DNA of 6,157 bases. Origin: Clostridia bacterium (GTDB taxonomy: Bacteria > Bacillota > Clostridia > Lutisporales > Lutisporaceae). The notes beneath the pieces are model-generated. The model was not told the origin of the DNA and did no database searches. It saw nothing but the letters and a program-made list of their open reading frames with translations. How positions within the stretch are numbered: position 1 is the stretch's first letter; each line of letters opens with the position of its first letter. The stretch spans positions 1 through 6,157 of the forward strand of contig JAQSYB010000249.1 in NCBI GenBank assembly GCA_029256365.1, given 5' to 3'. This document shows, piece after piece, positions 1 to 6,157 of this stretch. Position numbers and translations under genes: made by a program.

Positions 1-488
1 AAGAAACCAAGTCCTATATTCACGTTTTTTGTGTTCTTTAAAGTATCCAGCTTTGCGTCTAAGCTTTTCCATGGCATAAGCTGCTGGATAAGATTATTTA
101 CCTTTGATTCCGTATTTTTTAGTTCTGCAAATTTGGTATCGATTCCTCTGCATTGTTCATATATATCATTCATTTTCTGTTTTTCATTCAGCTTTTCACT
201 ATACTCTTTTTCTGACACCAGAGGCTTTTGCTCGAACATTTTCTTTTTTTCTTTGTCATATTTGGTTATAAAATCAACGGAGTATTTGACTTGAGAAAGC
301 TCTGCTTCCAGCTGGTTTACTTTATCAGTTTCACCATCCAATAACAAATCGTTAAATTGTTCCTCATCAATTCGCTCCTCTAGGTTGACTATGTGGAGTC
401 CACCGAATTTCTGAAGCCTCTTTACTATCGATTCCTTTTCAGACTGGAGAGCAATCAAGCTGACCTTTTTCATTTTAACTATTGCCAT
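1..488 (-). CDS. ntpI: V/A-type ATP synthase subunit I, N-terminal part (runs off the left edge)
   Basis: Subunit I (the 'a' subunit) is the large membrane stator of V/A-type ATPases. Its N-terminal cytoplasmic half contacts the peripheral stalks, and its C-terminal half forms the ion channel against the K ring. Only the first 162 residues are present, of roughly 640-660 usual for the family, so no membrane segment is visible. The protein begins MAIVKMKKVSLIAL, which is the family's typical start. A charged, coiled-coil-like stretch follows (about residues 45-130), then a PW..LD motif near residues 133-138 and an LG ending consistent with the family's alpha/beta fold. The ATG at 488 lies inside the preceding stalk-subunit gene (14-base overlap), and a purine-rich GGAGAGG about 13 bases upstream may serve it. 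An in-frame ATG at 473 is an alternative start but would lose the conserved MAIVKM. The overlap suggests translational coupling. The identity rests on the N-terminal motif plus operon context. Confidence 0.88.
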   Translation of the reverse strand, partial: MAIVKMKKVSLIALQSEKESIVKRLQKFGGLHIVNLEERIDEEQFNDLLLDGETDKVNQLEAELSQVKYSVDFITKYDKEKKKMFEQKPLVSEKEYSEKLNEKQKMNDIYEQCRGIDTKFAELKNTESKVNNLIQQLMPWKSLDAKLDTLKNTKNVNIGLGF

Positions 489-795
489 TCATGCTCACAA
501 TCCTCTCCATAACCATTTTGACAGCTTCATCAAGCTTCGCATGTGCTTTTTCTTTTATTTCTTCACATTGCTTTTGATTTAACTGCCTTTTCACCTCTAG
601 CTGCGTATTCGCATCCTTCTCAGCATCTTCTACTAGCTTGTTGCCTGCAGCAATTTCCTTATCCACAACCTGCTTAACCGCCTTTTCTGCCTCTACTTCA
701 GCTTGTAGAACTCTGTCTTTCGCCTGCTGATGAGCTGTTTTTATCTTTTCATCCGCAATGCCCTCGATGCTCTTAATCTCTTTAATTACTTCCAT
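475..795 (-). CDS. ntpF: V/A-type ATP synthase peripheral stalk subunit G/H
   Basis: This 106-residue protein is almost entirely charged, heptad-like helix rich in A, E, K and Q, with no membrane segment, as expected for the G/H subunit. In the family, G/H pairs with subunit E to form the peripheral stalks that hold the catalytic head against subunit I. It begins MEVIKEIKSIEGIADEKI, resembling family members that open with an 'I..I...E..A' pattern, and contains one Cys (C77). Length matches the usual 100-110 residues. I chose the ATG at 795 because a strong GAGGTGGTGAG purine tract (816-806) sits 10-14 bases upstream. In-frame GTG codons at 813 and 810 fall inside that tract. It is the first gene of the operon and overlaps subunit I by 14 bases. 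The E. hirae name ntpF is used. The sequence is low in complexity, so the assignment leans on the neighbour as well as on the coiled-coil pattern. Confidence 0.82.
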   Translation of the reverse strand: MEVIKEIKSIEGIADEKIKTAHQQAKDRVLQAEVEAEKAVKQVVDKEIAAGNKLVEDAEKDANTQLEVKRQLNQKQCEEIKEKAHAKLDEAVKMVMERIVSMNGNS

Positions 796-830
796 TGACA
801 AATATCTCACCACCTCTTTCTAATAGTAGC

Positions 831-898
831 CTGAAGTCATTTACAGAGAAAACCAAAGCCTTTAGTTTTCTGTAATAGCAGCATTTACACTTCTTCAG
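831..898 (-). other. Two-tier inverted repeat in the leader of the ATP synthase operon
   Basis: Read on the minus strand, an outer stem CTGAAG (898-893) pairs with CTTCAG (836-831). An inner hairpin runs from 875 to 841. TTACAG pairs with CTGTAA (6 bp); after a 2-base bulge, AAAACTAAA pairs with TTTGGTTTT (9 bp, one G-U), closing a GGC loop. The G-U pair is a C-A mismatch on the plus strand, so the minus-strand RNA folds better. The structure lies 36 to 103 bases upstream of the stalk-subunit start. It is not followed by a T-run in either direction, so it is not a standard intrinsic terminator. It may be a regulatory or stabilising 5' leader, or part of the nth 3' region if transcription reads through. 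I recognise no known riboswitch or RNA family. Confidence 0.45.
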
Positions 899-1024
899 AG
901 ATTCAAAAGTAATAATTTCGTCAAAAACCTCCAAAATCCTTCTAATATAAAATTCTTTGTATGATAATTTGAACAATTCAGCGAATTATATAGTTTATTA
1001 ATTTCAAAGGTTCTTATTGAATAT

Positions 1025-1054
1025 TTTATACTATTATTGTTAAAAAATCTACAA
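1025..1054 (-). promoter_or_regulatory. Weak candidate promoter for the ATP synthase operon
   Basis: On the minus strand, TTGTAG (1054-1049) and TATAAA (1030-1025) are spaced by 18 bases in a very AT-rich stretch between nth and the stalk-subunit gene. It would give a leader of about 220 bases containing the inverted repeat at 831-898. The AT-rich background makes chance matches common. A second TATAAT at 990-985 has no good -35 partner. Confidence 0.22.
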
Positions 1055-1084
1055 TTAAATTATTTTATTCCGACTTGCCTTCCC

Positions 1085-1729
1085 TCACCTCCCCTTAAAG
1101 AAACTGCAATGCTCTGATATTGGACATATTTCACATTTCGGCTTGCGGGCATCACATATTGCTCTACCATGATAAACAAGGTTATTGCTGAATTTTGCCC
1201 AATCCTTTTGTGGTACGATCTCCATAAGGTCATATTCAATCTTTTCTGGATCATCGTTAGTTGTTAAACCTATTCTATTGGAAAGTCGCTTGCAATGGGT
1301 GTCTACTATTATGCCGGGTATTCCATATATGTTGCTTAATACCACATTTGCAGTTTTTCGACCTACCCCAGGCAATGAGACCAAAGCCTCCAGATTGTCT
1401 GGTACCTTGCCGTCGTATTCCTTTATAAGCTTTTGACAGCAGGCAATAATATTCTTTGCTTTGTTTCTGTAAAAACCAGTTGATTTTATATCCTGTTCTA
1501 ATTCTTCAGGATTTGCTCTCGCAAAATCTGCAACTGTTTTATATTTTTGGAACAGATCCTTTGTTACGATATTTACTCGCAAATCAGTGCATTGTGCCGC
1601 TAAAATAGTAGCAATCAGAAGCTGCAAAGGTTCCTGATAATCTAAAGAACAGGTTGCCTCTGGATATGTTTCAAATAGCAGCTTTGATATCTTCTTAACC
1701 TTCTTTTTCAGCACATCAATATCTCTCAT
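1085..1729 (-). CDS. nth: Endonuclease III (DNA glycosylase / AP lyase)
   Basis: Endonuclease III removes oxidised pyrimidines from DNA and nicks the resulting abasic site, starting base excision repair. The 214-residue protein matches the usual length (about 210). The helix-hairpin-helix LPGVGRKTANVV (119-130) carries the catalytic lysine K125, and IVDTH (141-145) carries the catalytic aspartate D143. The [4Fe-4S] cluster motif C-X6-C-X2-C-X5-C is complete at C192, C199, C202 and C208 near the C-terminus. The early LLIATILAAQCTD (38-49) is also typical. The ATG at 1729 is chosen because GGAGA (1739-1735) lies 5 bases upstream. The frame stays open for 45 more codons to an ATG at 1864, but that start has no properly spaced ribosome site and the extension resembles nothing in the family. 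It follows polX on the same strand by 158 bases, suggesting a repair cluster, though a separate promoter is possible (1842-1850). Confidence 0.96.
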   Translation of the reverse strand: MRDIDVLKKKVKKISKLLFETYPEATCSLDYQEPLQLLIATILAAQCTDLRVNIVTKDLFQKYKTVADFARANPEELEQDIKSTGFYRNKAKNIIACCQKLIKEYDGKVPDNLEALVSLPGVGRKTANVVLSNIYGIPGIIVDTHCKRLSNRIGLTTNDDPEKIEYDLMEIVPQKDWAKFSNNLVYHGRAICDARKPKCEICPISEHCSFFKGR

Positions 1730-1841
1730 GTGAATCTCCAATCTGCATGGCTTGCATAAATTAAAATGGAATATTCGAAACATTTTTCTTGTACCTATTT
1801 CATCTATGGAAATATCATTGAACTTTAACAAGTTTTCTGTG

Positions 1842-1850
1842 ATTATATCA
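1842..1850 (-). promoter_or_regulatory. Candidate extended -10 promoter for nth
   Basis: The minus strand reads TGATATAAT, a perfect extended -10 (TGnTATAAT), about 112 bases upstream of the nth start and within the 158-base gap after polX. No good -35 is present at 16-18 bases, which extended -10 promoters often lack. It would let nth be transcribed independently of the damaged polX. Confidence 0.4.
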
Positions 1851-1887
1851 TAAAATCCAAGCATTTCCTTGTCTAATATTTAACTTT

Positions 1888-3538
1888 CTAAATTTTCCAA
1901 TCTTTCAGGCACCTTTCCATTTCCTGTAATGACATGGTATTGAAAACATCTGCTCTTTCCTGCCAGCCTTTTCTTGCTATTCCAATTCCAAGCTTAATAT
2001 TTTGTAGACCCTGTACTGTATGGGCATCCGTATTAATTGACAGCTTTACACCCTTTTCCTTTGCGTACCGCATATATCTCCACCAATCTATGGGGGTCAG
2101 CATTGAGCTCTATGACCTTTTTAAATTCAGCTGCCGCATCTATTACTGCATATAGATCTAACTCATATTCCTTACGTGCCAATAATATACGCCCTGTAGG
2201 ATGTCCTAACATTGTCGTATGCTTATTTTTTAAAGCTTTGATAAGCCTTTCAGTCATTTTATCCTTTTCAAGTTTAAAATTTGAATGTACTGATGCAATG
2301 ACAAAATCAAACATTTCTAAAATATCATCCTCATAATCTAAGGAACCATCCGGGAGTATGTCCGACTCAATGCCCTTAAAAACTTTAAAGTCTTTGTATT
2401 TTTCATTTATCTCCTCAATCTCTTCCAGCTGCCTCATTATTTCATCTTTGCTTAAGCCTCTGGCATAAAATGCAGAACGACTGTGGTCTGAAATGCCGAT
2501 ATAACTCAAGCCCATATTTCGTGCTGCCTGCACCATTTCCTCCAGGGTATTTGAGCCATCACTGTATTCTGTGTGCATATGGAAGGTACCCTTTATATCT
2601 TGCAATTCTATAAGGATAGGAATTTGGTGTTTCTCCGCAGCTTCTATTTCCCCATTGTTTTCCCTAATCTCAGGTGGTATATAATCCAAACCCAATACAT
2701 GATAAATTTCTTCTTCACTATGACATTCAATCAGTTTTTCCTCATGAAACAAACCGTATTCATTTACCTTTATCCCCATAGCCTTAGCCCTATGCCTGAC
2801 AGCGGTATTGTGCTCTTTGCTGCCTGTAAAATGGTTCAAAACATAAGGATACTCTTTGTCCACTACTACTCTCAAGTCCATGTTTATTCCACTTTGCAGT
2901 CTAATGGTTGATTTTGTAGTACCCTTCGCTATGGTCGCTATCATGTCTATATCTTTTACAACTTCTTTTCGCCGCCTGATGCTTCCCGTAATTTCACATC
3001 GATCCGCAAGTCCGCTTTCTTGAATTAGGCGTTTCACTTCCTCCGCAATATAAAAAACCTCTCCTAAAAGAAATTGCCCTTTGAATTTCTTCATTTGCTC
3101 AATGCCCTTAAAAATATTATCCTGGGTTTTCTTCCCAAAGCCTTCTAGATCAAGCAATCGATTTTCGATACAAGCGTACTCCAGCTCCCCAATGCTCTTT
3201 ACATCCAACTTTTCATATATTGCCTTAACCTTTTTAGGACCTAGCCCTGGAATTTTAAGCATCTCAAATAAGCCTTCTGGTATAGATTCTCTCAAATCAG
3301 TATAATATTTTAAACTGCCTGTATTGACTATTTCATACAGTTTCTCGCCAATTGCCTTGCCTATTCCCTTGATCTCTACCAACTTGCCTTCTACCACATA
3401 ATCCTTTATATCTCCTTCTAGAAGCTCAATGGTTCTAGACGCATTGATATACGCTCTTGCCTTAAATGGATTTTCGCCTTTCAAATCAAGCATTAGAGCG
3501 ATTTCTTCAAATAAATGAGATATTTCTTTTTTATCCAT
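1888..3538 (-). pseudogene. polX: DNA polymerase X family protein (Pol beta-like plus PHP domain), frameshifted and internally deleted
   Basis: Bacterial PolX fills short DNA gaps in base excision repair, and its PHP domain adds metal-dependent 3'-5' exonuclease/AP endonuclease activity. Seen in order: an N-terminal lyase-like domain (1-85), helix-hairpin-helix segments (IPGLGPKKVKAIYEKL, 96-111), GSIRRR (185-190), catalytic D196/D198 (DID) and D221 (MDLRVV), then PHP motifs H320/H322/D327, D351-H352, E391, H418 and H446. The start at 3538 has GGAGG 4 bases upstream; an in-frame GTG at 3556 is less likely. Two lesions are visible. The DID-to-MDLRVV spacing is 22 residues where family members I recall have about 45. 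Near 2083, after ELNADPHRL, the frame shifts: translation would stop at 2033 (501 aa), while the family's C-terminus (WRYMRYAKEKG...INTDAH...ARKGW) continues in another frame to 1888. The composite is about 549 residues against about 570 usual. A sequencing error could explain the frameshift, less easily the deletion. Confidence 0.8.
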
Positions 3539-3673
3539 AAAGCCTCCGATATGCACTCATTCTTTACAACTCTATTTTCCCAAAACATTAACAATAAATA
3601 CTATAATTAGCATCTGTTTCTGCACTTTGTTTCAAACTTCAATTTGTTCACTCAAAATAAAATGAGTAAAAGC

Positions 3674-3703
3674 TTGGTGTATGGAAAAAATTATTGATAT
3701 AAT
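3674..3703 (+). promoter_or_regulatory. Candidate distal promoter for the radical SAM gene (extended -10)
   Basis: TTGGTG (3674-3679) and a perfect TATAAT (3698-3703) are spaced by 18 bases, with TG one base ahead of the -10 (TGATATAAT). This is the same extended -10 sequence as ahead of nth. It would give a leader of about 140 bases before the ATG at 3849. Confidence 0.42.
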
Positions 3704-3777
3704 TATAAAGATTTAGTAAATAAACACCTCAAAAGGCTATTTCACAACATTTCAATCTAGAAGCGCTTTGCCCATCA

Positions 3778-3806
3778 TTGATTTGTTGTCAAATGTTACA
3801 TATAAA
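3778..3806 (+). promoter_or_regulatory. Candidate proximal promoter for the radical SAM gene
   Basis: TTGATT (3778-3783) and TATAAA (3801-3806) are spaced by exactly 17 bases, 43 bases before the start codon. An overlapping alternative is TTGTCA (3786-3791) with TATTAT (3810-3815) at 18 bases. These compete with the distal candidate, and the sequence alone cannot say which is used. Confidence 0.4.
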
Positions 3807-3848
3807 ACTTATTATTCATTATAAATGCATAATTATCGGAGGTCAACT

Positions 3849-5588
3849 ATGAAAAAAAAATGTTTGCTTATTGGAGTAAACGCAAAATATGTACATACCA
3901 ATCTTGCAGTCAGGTATCTAAAGTCCTATTGCCGCAAGAATCAGTACCACAATGTTGAGTTGAAAGAATTCAGCATCAATGATAACTTTGATAATATCTT
4001 AAAGGAAGCATACTGCAAGCAGACGGATATTTATGCGCTTTCTTGTTATATATGGAATATCGATATGGTAATAAAGCTCAGCAGCAGCTTAAAGCAGCTA
4101 AATCCCAAGGCTGTTATCGTTCTAGGGGGACCAGAGGTATCCTTCGATGCCCAGGAGCTTTTGCTAAATCATGAATATGTGGATTACATCATCCGCGGAG
4201 AGGGCGAAGAGACCTTATTGGATTTGCTGCACTTCTTAAATGGTGAGCTTCAAGATTGCAGCTCTGTATTGGGCTTAACCTATAGAGAAAACGAGCAGAT
4301 CCTTTCAAACCCCGACCGGCCATTGCTGCAAAACCTTGATATCATCCCCTTTCCTTACGAGGACTTCAATCAGCTGAATAACAAAATTATATATTATGAA
4401 ACCAGTAGAGGCTGTCCTTTCAGCTGTCAGTACTGTTTGTCCTCCACTTTGCATGGCGTCCGATATTTTGGAATGGAGAGAATTCGAGCAGAGATTAAGT
4501 TTTTCATTGACCATGGTGTCAAGCAAGTAAAACTTGTGGATAGAACCTTTAACTGCAACAAAAAGCATAGCCTGCAAATAATTGAGTATATCATGGAGTT
4601 AAACAGCAAAACCAACTTCCATTTCGAGATTGGAGCTGACTTGTTGGATGATGAAATGCTAGCTGTATTGGCAAAAGCCCCTAAGGATATGTTTCAATTT
4701 GAAATAGGCGTGCAATCCACAAACAAAAGAGCCTTGAGAGAAATAAGCAGAGCCATGGATATCGATAAGGTCAAGCACAATGTACTGGCATTGCAGCATC
4801 CAGGCAACAGCCACTTGCATTTGGATTTGATAGCAGGCTTGCCCTATGAGGATTTTAAAAGCTTTGGAGATTCCTTCGACGAGGTGCATAAGCTTATGCC
4901 AGATATGCTGCAGTTGGGATTTCTCAAGCTGCTAAAGGGATCAGGCATCAGAAATAGGGCAGAAGAGTACGGCATCGTATACAATCGCTTCAGCCCCTAT
5001 GAAGTATTAAAAACAAATTGGATAAGCTACGAGGAGCTTATTGTCCTAAAAGAGGTGGAGCATATATTAGAGCTATACTACAACTCGGGCAGATTCAAGT
5101 TCAGTTTAAATCATCTGTTCAACAATTACTATACTTCCAGCTTTCAATTTTATCTAGATTTCGCAGATTATTGGCGCAGCCATGCTTTGTTTGCAGCCGC
5201 ACAAAGCACAAAAGAGCTTTATAATATACTGTACCGCTTCACAGAGAATAAAAAGCTCCTAGACCTCACCCTAAACGAGCTAATAAAGCTGGATTGGCTG
5301 CTGTATTATAACAATGGCAATATGCCTATCAGCATCAATCGCTTTGATCATACAAAGGTTAAAAATGCTCTGCAAAGCTACTTAAGAGACAATCCCGCTC
5401 TAGTCAGCTCCTTATTTCCCGACCAAGTGCTTGACAGCAAAACCTTGATGAAAAATATCTATTACGAGGTATTTGCAATCAATGTTTTGGGCGGACTAAG
5501 CGAGCAGCAAGAGCATGTGGTATTCTTTGCCAAAGGCATCAATGGAAACGTGCGTACCATAAGCAAGAAGCTCTCTGATATAATATAA
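3849..5588 (+). CDS. B12-binding domain radical SAM protein with DUF4080-type C-terminus
   Basis: A 579-residue predicted cytosolic radical SAM enzyme whose substrate is unknown. The N-terminal B12-binding-like domain (about 3-135) shows the GVNAKYVHTNLAVRYL opening, the LGGPEVSF segment (92-99) and the RGEGEETL element (116-123). The radical SAM core follows, with ETSRGCPFSCQYC giving the CxxxCxxC cluster ligands C189, C193 and C196, then barrel segments such as KLVDRTFN (228-235), FEIGVQS (284-290) and DLIAGLPYED (326-335). The helical C-terminal part (about 370-579) fits DUF4080. Enzymes with this architecture often use cobalamin for methylation or rearrangement, but the B12 domain here lacks a DxHxxG motif, so cobalamin use is not assured. 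The ATG at 3849 has GGAGG (3838-3842) 6 bases upstream; an in-frame ATG at 3825 precedes that site and is rejected. No terminator is visible before the ferritin-like gene 60 bases downstream, so the two may share a transcript. Confidence 0.9.
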   Translation: MKKKCLLIGVNAKYVHTNLAVRYLKSYCRKNQYHNVELKEFSINDNFDNILKEAYCKQTDIYALSCYIWNIDMVIKLSSSLKQLNPKAVIVLGGPEVSFDAQELLLNHEYVDYIIRGEGEETLLDLLHFLNGELQDCSSVLGLTYRENEQILSNPDRPLLQNLDIIPFPYEDFNQLNNKIIYYETSRGCPFSCQYCLSSTLHGVRYFGMERIRAEIKFFIDHGVKQVKLVDRTFNCNKKHSLQIIEYIMELNSKTNFHFEIGADLLDDEMLAVLAKAPKDMFQFEIGVQSTNKRALREISRAMDIDKVKHNVLALQHPGNSHLHLDLIAGLPYEDFKSFGDSFDEVHKLMPDMLQLGFLKLLKGSGIRNRAEEYGIVYNRFSPYEVLKTNWISYEELIVLKEVEHILELYYNSGRFKFSLNHLFNNYYTSSFQFYLDFADYWRSHALFAAAQSTKELYNILYRFTENKKLLDLTLNELIKLDWLLYYNNGNMPISINRFDHTKVKNALQSYLRDNPALVSSLFPDQVLDSKTLMKNIYYEVFAINVLGGLSEQQEHVVFFAKGINGNVRTISKKLSDII

Positions 5589-5594
5589 GCACAA

Positions 5595-5628
5595 TTGCAC
5601 CACTCCCTACATATTATGTAATGATAAT
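5595..5628 (+). promoter_or_regulatory. Candidate promoter and operator ahead of the ferritin-like gene
   Basis: TTGCAC (5595-5600) and TGTAAT (5617-5622) are spaced by 16 bases, giving a weak promoter. A palindrome TACAT-ATT-ATGTA (5608-5620) overlaps the -10. The adjoining TAATGATAAT (5619-5628) matches part of the Fur box (GATAATGATAAT). Iron or peroxide control by Fur/PerR would suit a diiron protein, but the match is short and the region AT-rich. Confidence 0.28.
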
Positions 5629-5648
5629 TTGTTTCGGGAGGTATTAAA

Positions 5649-6092
5649 ATGAACCCTGATATGGTTATGATGAATGCAAAGCAGCAAAACATGAGAAAGC
5701 TACTTGACTTAATAAAGGATGCAATGAAGGATGAAAGACACGACAATAAAAAATACAAAATGATGATGGAAATGACAGAAAACAAAGAAATCAGAGAAAA
5801 CATCCATCACGCAGAGGTCGATGAGGCGAAACACTACAGAATGTTCCAAGAAATCTATGGTGATCTCTGTGGTGAAGAAATCGAAATCCGAGCACCTAAG
5901 ATAGAATTGGCTGACAGATTTGTTGACAATGTCAAATCCAGCATTGAAGGTGAATTGGAAGCAGTTGAAATGTACAGAGAAATCCGTGCCATGCTGACAA
6001 GTAAAAAGCATAGAGATATGCTTTATGAAATCATCACTGACGAGCAAGAACACGCAACAAGATTTGTATATATTTATGCAATGATTAAATAG
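5649..6092 (+). CDS. Ferritin-like (rubrerythrin-type) diiron domain protein
   Basis: A 147-residue protein built of helices with a diiron pattern. The first helix carries DERHDNKKY (ligand likely E29). The second has EVDEAKHYRMF, giving an ExxH pair E59/H62. The third has IEGELEAVEMYREI (ligand likely E102), and the fourth has ITDEQEHATRF, giving the second ExxH pair E132/H135. In known ferritin-like and rubrerythrin proteins such a centre reduces peroxide or binds iron. There is no rubredoxin CxxC domain and only one cysteine (C74), so this is the erythrin-type domain alone, without the usual electron-transfer module. The N-terminus is rich in methionine (MNPDMVMMN). The ATG at 5649 has GGGAGG 8 bases upstream, a strong site. 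It lies 60 bases after the radical SAM gene and is followed by an intrinsic terminator. The substrate is not determinable; oxidative-stress defence in an anaerobe is the likeliest role. Confidence 0.88.
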   Translation: MNPDMVMMNAKQQNMRKLLDLIKDAMKDERHDNKKYKMMMEMTENKEIRENIHHAEVDEAKHYRMFQEIYGDLCGEEIEIRAPKIELADRFVDNVKSSIEGELEAVEMYREIRAMLTSKKHRDMLYEIITDEQEHATRFVYIYAMIK

Positions 6093-6108
6093 AAGCAATC
6101 TCTAAACG

Positions 6109-6139
6109 AAGCTGAGCCATAATGGTATCAGCTTTTTTT
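6109..6139 (+). terminator. Intrinsic terminator after the ferritin-like gene
   Basis: AAGCTGA (6109-6115) pairs with TCAGCTT (6128-6134). An inner GCCA/TGGT stem extends the hairpin after a one-base bulge, closing a short TAA loop, and a run of seven T (6133-6139) follows. It begins 17 bases after the stop codon and is the clearest terminator in the window. Confidence 0.9.
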
Positions 6140-6157
6140 GTTTTCAACAAAATATAT

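Larger units (their letters stand above)
3539..3848. other. Divergent intergenic region between polX and the radical SAM gene
   Basis: This 310-base AT-rich stretch separates the minus-strand polX from the plus-strand radical SAM gene. It holds two forward promoter candidates (listed separately), a minus-strand TATAAT (3707-3702) with TTGAGG 19 bases upstream as a weak polX promoter, and a small inverted repeat (TTCACTCA at 3647-3654, TGAGTAAA at 3663-3670, one mismatch). I see no coding potential. Despite the B12-binding domain of the downstream protein, I find no cobalamin-riboswitch-like B12 box, and the space would be tight for one. Confidence 0.6.

Noticed and set aside
31..294. Plus-strand open frame rich in F and S
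   Set aside because: It is antisense to the well-supported subunit I gene; its F/S-rich composition is what the complement of a K/E-rich helix gives.
782..976. Minus-strand open frame of 64 codons overlapping the start of the ATP synthase stalk gene
   Set aside because: It starts at TTG without a ribosome site, runs through the stalk gene's own ribosome site, and its sequence is better explained by the inverted repeat at 831-898.
1060..1087. Purine-rich GGGGAGGTGAGGG on the minus strand at the end of nth, as a ribosome site for a hidden gene
   Set aside because: The only start near it (GTG within the tract) gives a seven-codon frame ending in TAA; no longer gene follows.
2083..2095. Programmed ribosomal frameshift in polX
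   Set aside because: No X-XXY-YYZ slippery heptamer or clear stimulatory stem was seen at the junction, and the other in-frame lesion favours decay or sequence error.
3704..3848. Possible cobalamin riboswitch ahead of the B12-binding radical SAM gene
   Set aside because: I found no B12-box-like sequence and no convincing multi-stem architecture in the leader.
5709..6098. Minus-strand open frame of 129 codons
   Set aside because: It lies opposite the ferritin-like gene, which has the diiron motifs, ribosome site and terminator; the antisense product is an F/H-rich artefact.

Overview
The window is low-GC DNA with strong GGAGG-type ribosome binding sites. Its gene content is a V/A-type ATP synthase operon start, bacterial PolX, endonuclease III, a B12-binding/DUF4080 radical SAM protein and a ferritin-like diiron protein. 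This suggests an anaerobic Firmicute of the class Clostridia. No rRNA, tRNA, CRISPR array, insertion sequence or phage gene was seen, and the segment reads as ordinary chromosome.

Left part (1-1084, minus strand): the first two genes of a V/A-type ATP synthase operon. A small coiled-coil peripheral-stalk subunit (G/H type, 475-795) overlaps by 14 bases the start of the large membrane subunit I (1-488, cut by the window edge). The 289-base leader upstream holds an unusual two-tier inverted repeat (831-898), which could fold in the operon's mRNA.

Middle part (1085-3538, minus strand): two base-excision-repair genes in tandem, polX then nth. nth (endonuclease III, 1085-1729) is intact, with all catalytic and Fe-S residues. 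polX (1888-3538) appears damaged twice: about 20 residues are missing in frame between the catalytic aspartates of the polymerase palm, and a frameshift near 2083 separates the last PHP metal motif from the rest of the protein. I annotate it as a probable pseudogene, with sequencing error as the alternative for the frameshift.

Right part (3849-6139, plus strand): a 310-base divergent intergenic region with two candidate forward promoters leads into a complete B12-binding radical SAM protein of unknown substrate (3849-5588). Sixty bases later comes a ferritin/rubrerythrin-like diiron protein (5649-6092), which ends at a clear intrinsic terminator (6109-6139). A small palindrome and a Fur-box-like hexamer pair lie just ahead of the ferritin-like gene.

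Most of the window is housekeeping. The points most worth a second look are the double lesion in polX, the structured leader of the ATP synthase operon, and the uncharacterised radical SAM protein beside a diiron protein. I found no convincing evidence of an entirely new system.
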